From Acanthaster planci (Eukaryota > Echinodermata > Asteroidea > Valvatida > Acanthasteridae), in contig NW_019091508.1 of assembly GCF_001949145.1 (NCBI RefSeq), forward strand, positions 519,716-583,715: a stretch of 64,000 nt of DNA. The letters are read 5' to 3'. Within the stretch, counting starts at the first letter, position 1. Each line of letters starts with the position of its first letter. The notes under the pieces are model-generated. The model worked only from the letters and a program-made list of their open reading frames with translations, searched no databases and was not told the origin of the DNA. This document shows, in pieces, positions 22,267 through 32,620 of this stretch. The position numbers and the translations under genes are program-made.

Positions 22267-23189
22267 GTAAGGCTTTTGTCTGGAACTTCACAACAAGATG
22301 GAGCACTTGTTGAAGTCCAGTCATTTCACTAGTCCCATCACAAGTTGGTTTACATGACCAGTCATAAATAACAGGATGAAAAATGACAACAAAATGCTCT
22401 TGTGACTTCACTGGAACAAATGGATGGCTCGTGTTGGACCTGCAGGGACTTTTTATGGGCCCAACTACAACACTGCAAAATACAGACCTGTACAGTGATG
22501 CCGTTGTCAGACCTGCCAATGATGTAGCCATATTTCTGATGGGAAATTCTTTAAAACACGATCGTACGTTTTCTCCCCCATAAAATACGGGCTTTGACGA
22601 TATTGACACACCTGAAAAAAACATCATAGTTTAGTGGTTGCGAGTGCAAGTTATGCTAGAAATATACAGCTTTGAACGTTTGCACATGTACGCGTGTACA
22701 GGGTATGCACGCACATGTACCAACCTTGTGTGTAAACAGCATCCGGCAACCACCCAACATTATGTTGTGATTGGCTGCCCATGTAAAATCAATATTCATG
22801 TTGCATTGATGGGACTCTTTAAAGCCGCTTGTGCGTCAGTGGAAGTAGTGACGAACAATCTCCAGTAATTTATGCTGCACACGTTTCACAGCCACCGTAA
22901 AGATGCGGCTTGAAATAAGGTTACTAATTTTTCTGCTTTCACTGCAGTAGATGGCCTTGTGGCAACTGGTGCGGGGCAAAGGGAATTGTGTCGTACATTA
23001 TTGCACGGCTTTTACAGGTTCTGAGATTTCAAAAAGTTTTGGACGTAGACTCATGTCAGTGCAACACCTGTTTATGAATTGTTAAAGAGGGTCCGATTCA
23101 GATGCTTTGACAAGACCGATCCTCAAGTTAAAAATCTGCCAAAATAAACCAGGATGGAGACATTTTACTCCCTTGGGGAGTATACAGCT

Positions 23190-23395
23190 TGCTGATACCA
23201 TTTCTGGCACAAACACAACAGCCACCTCGACCCTCACAGATAACCCATTTATACTCCTGGGTGGAGAGATGCAATTGGGCATAAAATGACTTGCTCAAGG
23301 TCACTACATACGACACCTTAAAGAAGCAGCTGAAGTTGAAACCCCCAGCCACATGTTCATGAGTCACAAACCCTAACCACTACATGTAGGCCTCA
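23190..23395. mobile_element. Possible SINE fragment
   Basis: Phrases such as gtggagagatgcaattgggc, cttgctcaaggtcac and gaaacccccagccac in this order resemble the tRNA-derived repeats common in marine deuterostomes. The match is by general style only. Confidence 0.3.
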
Positions 23396-23663
23396 ACGCC
23401 TCCTGAACGGATGGCTTGTGAGACTGGACAACATATACATTGTATGGAACCTTCCTGGATTTGCCATGTTCCACCGAGTAGTAATCCCACTGTTGCTTTC
23501 TATGTTTGAAACAAAATTGGGACATCACGCTCAGTTACGAATTACAGCTGCTGGAACTGTCAGAATACTGTATCCAAAAAAAACCAAAAAGTTGGATTGG
23601 AATTTGATGGTGTCAAGGTAGTTAGGCTAATGATGGGCGTGCTCCAAGTATGCACTGTGATAG

Positions 23664-24026
23664 GGATGTTTCACTATACAGTGCACCACAAAGAAGAGTT
23701 GCCACGGAGAGGCCTTTTGTTTTTTCAAGTTTACCATCGTCAAAAGCACAGCCGCCCTGCCACAATTTACATTTGAGTATATGTCGGTAGATGAGCTGAG
23801 GAAATTTGAACATCCCATGCAGTAGAAAGAAGCAAGGATTAAATAAAACTACTATTCAAAATACAGGTGCGGACCTTTTTCCTTTAACAAATATTGGAAA
23901 TGATAAAAAGTTGAGTTCCCTGTTGCAGTCGGGGAATAGAATTCATCAACTGTTTCCCACAATGCAAAGGGATAAATGGCCTTTCCATGGCAACCTCTTG
24001 GTGGCAAACTGTATTGTGAATTATCC
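23664..24026. mobile_element. MITE, family A copy 2
   Basis: Terminal inverted repeats of about 50 bases: the left end starts ggatgtttcactatacagtg and reaches ccacggagaggcc. The right end, reverse complemented, starts ggataattcacaatacagtt and reaches ccatggaaaggcc. The element is 363 bases with no coding frame. It ends 137 bases before WASHC2 exon k. Confidence 0.75.
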
Positions 24027-24163
24027 TTTTGTATTGAGATCGGTGTGATATGCACTCAACTGATGTATACGTACAAAAAGATGTTTTTAACAGAAATGGT
24101 GCAAAGCACATTCAGTCCTTCTAATGTGACTTGAAATATCTCTTTTACAAAAATTTCAATCAG

Positions 24164-24395
24164 GGACGTGCCAAGATATCTACCAAGCGTCGTGCCCCCT
24201 CACGCCGGCTACGCACTGAGGGGGCGACCACGGCCATTCCTGTCAGCCTGAGCCCCTCCTCCGGTCTCCTCAACACTTCCTCCGAGCCGCTGCCTGAAGA
24301 GCGGTCACCATCCTCCCGCCCGCTGGACTTCTCGACTGGTCCCCTGGACACGAACGATGTCACATTCCCCCCTGTCACTTCCAGCAAACCCAAAG
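24164..24395 (+). CDS. WASHC2: WASHC2 tail, exon k (basic half of CPI-like motif)
   Basis: Acceptor aatttcaatcag at 24163, phase 0 in; donor CAAAG|gtgcag at 24396, phase 1 out (weak donor, supported by frame). It begins GRAKISTKRRAPSRRLRTEG. Together with LSSLNK from the previous exon this fits the CPI pattern LxHxTxxRPKx6P loosely. In known FAM21 that motif recruits and regulates actin capping protein CapZ. His is replaced by Ser and Pro after the Arg by Ala. A Ser/Thr/Pro-rich linker follows, ending TSSKPK. Confidence 0.9.
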
Positions 24396-25010
24396 GTGCA
24401 GTTCTGTTGCATTTCTGTGATGTGGTACAAGGCAGTTTGTATACCAGAATGGGCGAGTGTTACCTCAGGTACAGCCCTTTCAAGGGTGTTCAAAAGCATG
24501 GGCCACTGTTTAACATACAGCATTGGGAGTGCAGTGCCTCATTGGACTGATGTGCATGCACATTCAAGAATGAAGTATAGATTCTGTATTTCTTGTACAA
24601 GTGCTCTTTCGTGTAATGTACATTTATGTATGTATCAAACAAGAGGGAATATTATTTACCTGCAACAAAAAGAGACGTTCTAGCAAAACTATAGATGCAC
24701 CCAGGGGGGTTAATCTATGTGTGAAATGCTAAGAGTGAAACATTTGAATGGATCTTAATCAATGAAATCGCAAAATTTCATGCCGGGGTATTTAAAACAA
24801 AATTAGTTGCCAAAAGTTTTAAATTTTGGGGCCAAGGGTTGATGTTTTCAACCACAGTATTCATCAGAGTTGTTGGAATGCCTTCTTGTGTAAAGACAGG
24901 CCCCTCCTACCTGGTATGGTGTTAATGGGGCATACGGTATTCTTGGCATGTGGTTTCTTACAGCAAACAGAACTCTGTTTTCAGGGGTGTGATTTGTCAG
25001 GATTTGTCAG

Positions 25011-25090
25011 GATTTCAGGATTTTTTTCATTGAAATTTTCCTGATTTCAGGATTTTTTTCATTGAAATTTTCCTGATTTCAGGATTTTTC
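25011..25090. repeat. 32-bp tandem repeat
   Basis: Two perfect copies of a 32-base unit (gatttcaggatttttttcat and 12 more bases) at 25011-25042 and 25043-25074 are followed by a partial third. Shorter gatttgtcag units precede them. Confidence 0.85.
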
Positions 25091-25673
25091 AAACAATCTC
25101 TCGCAAAATGTAGAAAATCCTGGATTACCATAACGGTGTATTTACATTCATGTATAAAAGTTGGCATAGAACACAAGAAATGGGTATTTTAAGGGGTGTC
25201 TCAAGGCAAACATGTAAGTATATTATCATAGACTCCATGCTGCTGTGGGACCCTCAAACCCTCTGGTGATTGTGTTGTGGATATTTCACTTTCCTCAGAT
25301 CTCACCCCTGTGTTTTGTTTCTTTATTGAGGATGTGTTCCGTTGTGTCTGTAATTCATCTCATTGTTTACTTTCTTAAGCAAGTCACTTGAGGGCGCTCT
25401 TCATGTTTCATGTCACCGGACCATGCTGTTTGGCATTCATAGTAGTTTTTTTTTTGAATACATGTTTTCACATGCTGTAACATCAGTCCATTGCCGTGCG
25501 TCTATGTATTTCACTAACACAATATGTTCCAAACTATGTAACCAGAATTGACCCGTCATTCTGACAGCTTCTTGATTCCGACAAAGAGTGACACAAATCG
25601 CCCAGATTTTAAACAAAGTTTGGGAGCACCAGATGCATCAATAAGCAACAGTGCAGAGAGGATAGCGGAAATG

Positions 25674-25918
25674 TGACCCACTCTGTGAAAATGAGTCTTA
25701 AGTCGCCAAAGTCACTTTGGAGTAAAAAGTTCTTTAGAATAATTTCACACAGTGTAATAGGAACCCACAGTATTTTTCACCATGGAGTATCCGCTTTCAT
25801 CAGGATGCCAAACTGAGTGATACGTGAAAACAAAAACCTCAGTTTGCTCTTTCCAATACAAATGAAAACTCAAAAAGTGGCTCCGGGGACGTATGACTCA
25901 TTTTCACAGAGTGGCTCA
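25674..25918. repeat. Inverted repeat, 20 bp perfect, 197-bp spacer
   Basis: ccactctgtgaaaatgagtc at 25678-25697 and its exact reverse complement at 25895-25914 are extended by gtga/tcac with one mismatch. It is likely the ends of a small MITE; no protein is encoded. Confidence 0.7.
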
Positions 25919-26030
25919 CAAATGCGATTGAATTTCTGGTCAAGGCCACAGACACTGTGTGCTTCATTAGGCTTAAAATGCACAGTCCTAGGGATGAATG
26001 AATGTTCATCAGAAGGGTTCATAGAATGAT

Positions 26031-26119
26031 TTGCGGTAGCACCANAACGTCGAGTACCACTGGTTCTTTTCAGAACCGCAAATACTCACAAAAGAGATAC
26101 GTCCATGGTGCTACCGCAA
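26031..26119. repeat. Inverted repeat, 14 bp perfect, with an ambiguous base
   Basis: ttgcggtagcacca (26031-26044) and tggtgctaccgcaa (26106-26119) flank 61 bases including the single N at 26045. A strong hairpin or a second short element is possible; the hairpin may explain the unresolved base. Confidence 0.65.
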
Positions 26120-26411
26120 ACCTACTTTCTATTGTACCTATTCACCATGCAAACCTTCAAGACTTATCTGGTTCATAGAATGGTTGCTTTTCATCCCCAT
26201 CATCCAAGTTTGAAAAACGTACATGTAGGTCATGTACATCTTATGTCATGGATGTATGTCGGTGCAAATGTGGTACATTATGTGAGGCATTAATTTATGT
26301 TACTCATATGTACCTATATTAAAAGTATCAGGGCATTTAAGGCTTCAGACATACGCACATGCGCAACTGGACTCTTTTTCTGCAAACTGACGTTTGCCTT
26401 TTTTCCCACAG

Positions 26412-26843
26412 AGAGAGACATTCCATCAAGTGCTCCTGATTTCAGTAGTCCTCTGGGCATTGCTCCAAGTCAGACGACGCCCTCTTCAGTGTCAGTAGAC
26501 AGTGACAAGCCCAAGGCCAAACCCCGGGACATGTTTGGGAACGACGACCTCTTCAGCGGCAGTCCCGAGGCAGCACTCCCAGCGAAAATCGGCGAGGACG
26601 ACCTTTTTACGCCGGCACCCAAGAAGAGCGAAAGGACAAAGTCGCCGCTCAGCGTTGACCAGGACTTGTTTGCTACTGGTACCAAATCGCAAGCAGTAGA
26701 GAAGAAGCCCCAGTCTGATCCATTTGAGGCGGATCTTTTCGGGGACGGACCAGAGAGCAAGAAACAGAAGAAGAAGGCTGGGAAAGCAAAGGCACCGGCA
26801 GCGGACACTGACCTGTTTGCAACAGATACAACCAAAAAGAATG
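26412..26843 (+). CDS. WASHC2: WASHC2 tail, exon l (five L-F motifs)
   Basis: Acceptor cttttttcccacag at 26411. Two bases complete a Glu codon (phase 1 junction). The donor is taken at AATG|gtacaa (26844), phase 1, a weak site chosen because it joins the next exon in frame. Of 144 residues, L-F motifs are MFGNDDLFSG, EDDLFTP, DLFATG, EADLFGD and DLFATD, separated by Lys-rich linkers such as KKQKKKAGKAKA. This is the densest motif cluster in the window. In FAM21 the C-terminal LFa repeats bind retromer most strongly (family knowledge). Confidence 0.9.
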
Positions 26844-27254
26844 GTACAAAATGTTCAGACAAGATGGAGAATTTTCTTAGTGGTTAAAAGTACTAAAATC
26901 TCGACCCATTTCAACAGTGGTTTGTTTGTCTGGATCAAAAATTGCCCTCACCAGATTAAAGCAGTTTTGACTCAGATCAAAAATTTTTTATAAGAGTGAT
27001 TGTTATCTCTGAATTGGATTCTTGTCACACAGTGAGGAGTTTACTTTGTGTGCACTTGCCAAAGTTAACATGGAGCCGGCTTAGTAAAGATTCTCTCTAG
27101 TGCAACCCAATTTAATGTGGGCCATGTGTTGAACAGTTTTGATCTGGATCAAAAACAGTGAAACAGTAGACAACAGCTTCACTTTAATCTGTGTTGTGGA
27201 AGTCACCATGGCTTAAAGTTAGAGGAACAATTTTTTTTCGTTTGTTTTACTCAG
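26844..27254. other. WASHC2 intron, nothing recognised
   Basis: This is AT-rich with several gatca-containing words but no element. The following intron, 27356-28541, also shows only unassigned short frames and a local run of gaccggtcttgtgactggtc-like words near 27530-27570. Confidence 0.4.
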
Positions 27255-27355
27255 AAACTAAAGCGCCACCTCTCCTTGATGATGATGACGATGATCTGTT
27301 TGCATCAGCATCTCCAAGCAAGGCGAAGAAGAAGAAAGATTCCAAGAAGGCAGAG
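27255..27355 (+). CDS. WASHC2: WASHC2 tail, exon m (LFa module)
   Basis: Acceptor gttttactcag at 27254; two bases complete Glu (phase 1 in). Donor GAG|gtatgc at 27356, phase 0 out. The peptide starts ETKAPPLLDDDDDDLFASAS and ends in a Lys-rich run, SKAKKKKDSKKAE. It has a six-Asp core and the typical acid-then-base layout of the tail repeats. Confidence 0.92.
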
Positions 27356-28541
27356 GTATGCACCAGTGTTGTTGTCAAGACCTCTTAAGGTCATCACAAG
27401 GCCCCACAAAATCATCATAGGACCAGCCCAAGACGTCCAGTTTAAATTCAAGTCACAGGCTTTTAGATTAACTGCAAGAAAAGCATTCCTTGGTCATCAC
27501 TTCATACCCAGTTATTTGTAACCAGTCTAATGACCGGTCTTGTGACTGGTCTTGTGGCTGGTCTTTTGTCTAGTAGTATGATGGTCACGACTACAACACT
27601 GGTAAACAGCTGTCGCTCAACTGTATTATTTTTGATTTTACATTACCCAATGGAAAATTTGACTACATCCTGGAGAAACTATGTGCGACTACAAATATTA
27701 TGAGGGACGCACTGTGGTATGGACTCTGTGCCTCCAATTTTCAATAGTATGTGCACAAATGTACACATGGTAGAAATTTCATTGCAGTGTCCGCCAATAA
27801 AAACATGATGGGGTAATTGGGCATAACACGATGTGTTACTGCACGCTGAGTCTATAATTCCACACAGTCACTGATTACAGAAATGTGACAAGCAAAGAAA
27901 ATATTTGTTAAACTGAACAAACCACAAACAAGTCTCATGATGCATACGTCTCTTGGTGCTGAATTTCAGCCGACCTGTTTCCCTCACCATTAGAATGTGA
28001 CCCATCAAGACAAAATGAGCGTAAAATCGCATTCCACTCTTTCTTTAGTTTCCTATTTTCACATTTCAAAGTCAAATCTTGAAGTGGAGGTCAATTTTGG
28101 GTTTTTATAGTATTTGGAGAGAGTAACCTGTCTCATATTTAATTCCAAATATTTCACTAGACCATTTACATGTATTTAAAAATGCGATTTTGGGGGGAAC
28201 TTTGATGACAGCATTATTCATGCCTGGTCAGAAATGTTGAAACAATGTTGGCAACAAAGACACAAAGCTGCCAGAATAATGTCACATTGTCCCTTATGAT
28301 TTTACCCTGAGTGTTCCATGTACATACCTCTGGAAAGCTCTTTTTCTGCTGAATTCAAAAATGTCAGTGTCTCATTTTTTGAAAATTCGGACTTTCGGCT
28401 CATTTGTTTTGGTGACTGGTCACAAATATGCCAAGTTGCATTTTCTACAAGGCAGCCCTATGACATTTGGCCCCGTCTGACCACGGCTAGCTTTTTTGAG
28501 AGTGTCTATGCATTCTACTTATACCATGCTATTTTACCCAG

Positions 28542-28719
28542 TTGGACGAAGACGACCTGTTTGCCACCAAAAAGCCAGCCACCAAAAAGACCAAATCCAA
28601 GAAGCCCGATGCGGACCTGTTCAGCGACAGTACCAACATATTTGATGACCTTCCCAGCTCCAAGCCCAAGGAGAAGAAGAAAAAGCAGGAGTCATCGCTC
28701 TTTGCTGACCCAGCGGAAG
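28542..28719 (+). CDS. WASHC2: WASHC2 tail, exon n (L-F and I-F motifs)
   Basis: Acceptor ctattttacccag at 28541, donor GAAG|gtatgt at 28720 (strong); phase 0 in, phase 1 out. It encodes LDEDDLFATKK, DADLFSDSTNIFDDLPSS and SSLFADPAE with Lys-rich spacers. The order LF...NIFDDL...LF immediately before the last exon is the same as in known FAM21 C-termini. Confidence 0.93.
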
Positions 28720-28794
28720 GTATGTGAATGAACTCTGTCCCAAGTTTTTGCCCTAGCCAGTGTAATGAAAAGTAATGAGCGCTGCATACGCCAA

Positions 28795-29105
28795 AGCTGT
28801 TTAAGAGCTTGTTTGGTGGGACCTGAACCCACATCCCCATGGTTACCAGTTCAATCGCCTTAACCATTTGACCATTGAACTTACTTTCGGCTTGTATAGC
28901 CAAGAGTTGCTAAGAGCTTGCTGGGGGGACCTGAACCCACATCGCCGTGGTTCCCAGTTCAGTCCCTTAAGCATTTGACCATGGAGCTTACTTTGGTCTT
29001 GTATAGCACAAGAGCTGTCTGAGAGCTTGCTGGAGGGACCTGAACCCACAACCTTGAAGTCACCAATGCAGTCCCTGAACCATTTGACCATTACTTTGGT
29101 CTGGT
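28795..29105 (-). repeat. Three tandem units of about 108 bp with tRNA-type B box
   Basis: Units begin near 28795, 28903 and 29011. Each has agagcttg, then gggacctgaacccaca, caatg/cagtc words, atttgaccat and ttactttggtc. On the minus strand the shared block reads gtgggttcaggtccc, close to a pol III B box. The family also appears at 12605-12700 and 20785-20900. Confidence 0.8.
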
Positions 29106-29715
29106 GGCTATTTCAAGTAGTTGGAGTTACAGTAGCCAATTAACAGGAATGCTTCTCCTCTGTTCTTTGGTCCTTGTTTGCTCTTGCTTTTATCTTGTAT
29201 ATAAAGCATGATGCCTTCCGCTGAGCTCGGCTGGAACCCCAACTTTGGCTCTCGAACCCTTATTTATGCATTTACACATGTAAGTCATATAAAAAGTCTG
29301 AGATTGGATGCCCTCAGTCAGTCCATGTAGGTCACTGAAGCCACTTGTTGCCACATTACCACACAAATCTACAAAGTTATGACACATTACTTGAAAAAAA
29401 CAAGGGAGACTGCTTCCTGTGGCACAGCAAGTTCGGTCGGCGCAAGTGCAAGTGCAGTGCAAGTGATTTGACTTACAGCCAGCACTCTTGATACACCTGC
29501 ACTCACTACAAGTGCAGTTTGTAACATACCGGACAATGAGTATGCAAAAGCTGCATGAATTTGTGCAAAAATTCCAGTACTCTTGGGAGCCAAACTACGC
29601 TTCGATGTAGAGTTGCAGCCTTGTGCTGGCTTTCCATGGTAATATGTCTCAGAAATCAACATTCATGACGTGTAAATGAGCTGTGTGTTTTTTAAAGGAA
29701 TGTTATGATCTTCCT

Positions 29716-30109
29716 TTAACCCCTTCTCGATGGAAATTTCTTTCCGAAAGCCGACTCCAAGAATTCCAGCCTCGCTTGGCCATGAAGGCCACCTGCCAAA
29801 CTGCAAATTCTCTGCAAGCTTTGAATTACACGGTGAAAAGGCTGATTGTTTGGTGGCATGCGGCTCTACTCAAGCTTCCACATTCCCGTTGCCTCTTTTC
29901 AAAATGGGGACTATTGTGAAGCTGATGATAATGATGCAAATTCGGTCTTTTCATTTCTGGGCTACACACAAAGACCAATTACCTTATACACAAGAGCCAG
30001 GGTCTGCCTTCTTTCACTCGAGCGTCGGCCGAAAATAATAGCTGAAAAGCGGGCTGAGGATCTCAATTTTTACAGCGTGTTTTAATGCGTCCCGGCGTGA
30101 AGGGGTTAA
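29716..30109. mobile_element. piggyBac-like MITE (TTAA ends)
   Basis: The element begins TTAACCCCTTC and ends GAAGGGGTTAA, giving mirrored ends inside TTAA at 29716 and 30106. TTAA target duplication with C/G-rich termini is the hallmark of the piggyBac superfamily. The interior is 370 bases with no transposase. Confidence 0.6.
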
Positions 30110-30824
30110 TAAAACAAGAGCATGATGCACAGGAAGGAGGACAAGCAAAATTCATTGAAAAACCTGAAAACTACAATGGAAGACAGGGAAATAGACATGG
30201 TCCTGTTTCTAAGATTAAGTTATTTTCAGTTTGATTGAAAAAGTAACAAACATAATCACCGCTGAAGCTGGTGAAGTTGTAAGCAAATCGTTCTTGGGAA
30301 CAGTAGTGACAATGGCACATGCGTCAACAATTTCCTTTGTGTTCAGCACACTAAGATGGTCCCTGGTGGCTTCAGTCAATACAGGATACATGTGAGTCCC
30401 AGATCGTTTATATGATGTCCTAGCCTTCAACGCTCGGGGGCCTGTTTGATTGTCACAGATCCGGATCACGATCAGTGATCCAATGATTCACTGACACTAG
30501 AACCTGCATTATGAATGGAGCAAACCAGAGTTGAGATCATTGGTCGAGAACCAAATCCATGCGAAATAAACAGGCCTGCGATCAGTTGAAGACAAGGCAG
30601 AGATAAAGCTGAAACGGAAATATGGCTACAGCTTACAGTGCCTTAAAACACCGAAGACCAAGCAGGTGTGCATTGTTAATTTTCCTGTTGCGAAATTATC
30701 GTGGTTAGACGTCCTGCCCCAGAACACAAATATCAGTACATATATGTCAATAACAGCGGTCAAACGAGTAAGTGCAAACTCGCTCTCTAGCCGTCCTCAC
30801 TGTATATCTCTGTTTCTTGGCCAG
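30110..30824. other. Rest of last WASHC2 intron
   Basis: It contains near-palindromic GATC words at 30455-30480 (ggatcacgatcagtgatcc) but no recognised gene or element. Confidence 0.4.
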
Positions 30825-30976
30825 ATGATATTTTCGCCTCTCCAACAAGCTCCAAGCCTAAGAAGACCAAAGCAAAGAGGAAGGCAACCGAAAAAAAGCC
30901 TGTGACTGGCGACTCCATCTTTGATGAGTCCGCTCCTAGCATCTTTGACGACCCCCTGAATGCCATGGGGAAGTAA
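30825..30976 (+). CDS. WASHC2: WASHC2 last coding exon with stop
   Basis: Acceptor gtttcttggccag at 30824; two bases complete an Asp codon. The peptide starts DDIFASPTSSKPKKTKAK and ends DESAPSIFDDPLNAMGK, stop TAA at 30974-30976. The closing motif [SN]IFDDPLNA is the diagnostic C-terminus of FAM21/WASHC2 and gave the first firm identification. Joining all fifteen exons from base 3 gives 2,592 bases, exactly 864 codons including the stop, which is a strong check on the splice model. Confidence 0.96.
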
Positions 30977-31448
30977 GAAATGCATAGACATCCTGCTTTG
31001 GGGGAGGTGAGGTGTAAACAAAATGACAGAAACAGGGCAGAGATTGGACCTTTGACCCTTGACCCTTATCAAGCAACACATTTGAGACAGAGGTCATTGC
31101 CCACAAAATCTCCATTGTTTGAGAATTTGAAGGGGAGGTATGTTTGAAAAATTACAAGTCAGACATCATGTCTTGGCTTTTTGTCTAGAATGAAAGCTTA
31201 TATCTTCCCCATAATTCATCTTTGACGGTATTCTCCTCTCTGGCATATCTGTCTAATTCAGTCACTTCAAAAAAGTATCCGCTTACATGTATTAAAATCA
31301 CCATGAACAGGATTTCATGAGATTGCAACTGCCACTCAGCGATTGTTTATAAAGGTAACAGAAATAATGAAAGTGACCTGAAGGTACTTAACAGTCCAGA
31401 TAAATTAAGCCCCCCCCCAATTTTAGTCCTGCCATGAGCCCCTTGAGA

Positions 31449-31454
31449 AATAAA
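31449..31454 (+). promoter_or_regulatory. WASHC2: Probable WASHC2 polyadenylation signal
   Basis: AATAAA lies about 470 bases after the WASHC2 stop and is followed at once by a T/G-rich stretch, as expected for cleavage near 31470. The interval 30977-31448 would be the 3' untranslated region. Confidence 0.5.
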
Positions 31455-31839
31455 AGCAGTATATTTTTGTTTGTATTCTTTTGTTCTTTTTTGCAATGGA
31501 ATGAAAAGTCACTTGAAGTATCAGAATTTAGTAACATTGCACTAATTGGACAGTGTTGTACAGCGCACCTGTAAGATTAAATTTCTTTCTTTTTTTTTCA
31601 AGAAACCAGCAGATTTTCATTTTCATCCTGTCACGTGTACAGCTCCAACAGCAGTGTGAAATAAGACCAAATATGACTTGCCTCTTAAAAAGGGTTATTG
31701 GAAGGTGGCTACTGGCTGGCGATCTCCAGAAGCCTTTGTCAGTCACGCGAGCAAAGTGTGTTATAAATTTTTTTTTATTTTTTAATGTATTTTGAGTGAG
31801 GTGAACAGTGTCTTTAAAGTGATATCCCAGAGAGGAATA

Positions 31840-32620
31840 ATGTCCCAGAGAGGTCAGTTGACCTGTTTCACTTGGGTGGGCTTGTGCATCATCAGTTTCA
31901 AGTTGGTTAGTTTTATGATCTCTCATCATTTGAGTCACAAATGTATAACTGTCACCCAGGATATAGCATTCACCATCGACCCATGTCGGCATGCGTTGAA
32001 GGTTTTTTCAAAAATGCATGATCTATTTTTTCTCTCTCTCATTTTGGAACAGTAATTTGAAGGTGCCTGTGGTATACTGAGTGGAAAATGTGCAAACCAT
32101 GTGGCAGAGGCCAGGAACCTTGTTAACGAGTTTAACCATTTTCATGGCACCGGCCATTGGTGAATTCATATTCTAGTGCTCTGCAGTTAGTTATCCAGAG
32201 CAGAACTCTTGCTTCATTTGTCTAAAGTTAATAGCAAGATATACCAAGTGCATGCTCTTTTGTAAAAGCCAAATTTGTTCACATACAGGATTGAAGTGTA
32301 TGCTGGATAATTTTTTTTGTTGTTTTGAGTGAATTGAGTGGATTTTTTTTAGAATCCAATCCAAAGGTCGGTCAACGTGTGTCACTTGGATGGGCTCATG
32401 CACAGGTTTCATGTTCATCATTCATGACATTCTCACCTGGTTTGTTGTCATGTGGAATGAGCAATGTTTTACTGCCACACAAGATGTAGCATTCGCTGTC
32501 GACCCATGTCAACATTTGCCCAAGGCTGTTGCAAAAATGCCTAAGCTATTTTTTTTATTTTTTGGAGTAGTATTTTCTAGTTGCTTTATGGTAACACCGA
32601 GTGCAAAGTGTATAAAACAC
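31840..32620. repeat. Diverged tandem duplication, about 520-bp offset
   Basis: 31850-32090 and 32365-32610 share in order: tgtttcacttgggtgggct / tgtgtcacttggatgggct, a gatatagcattcaccatcga / gatgtagcattcgctgtcga block, cccatgtc, aaaaatgc and a T-rich tract. No coding frame is shared. It lies just past the WASHC2 poly(A) signal. Confidence 0.7.
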
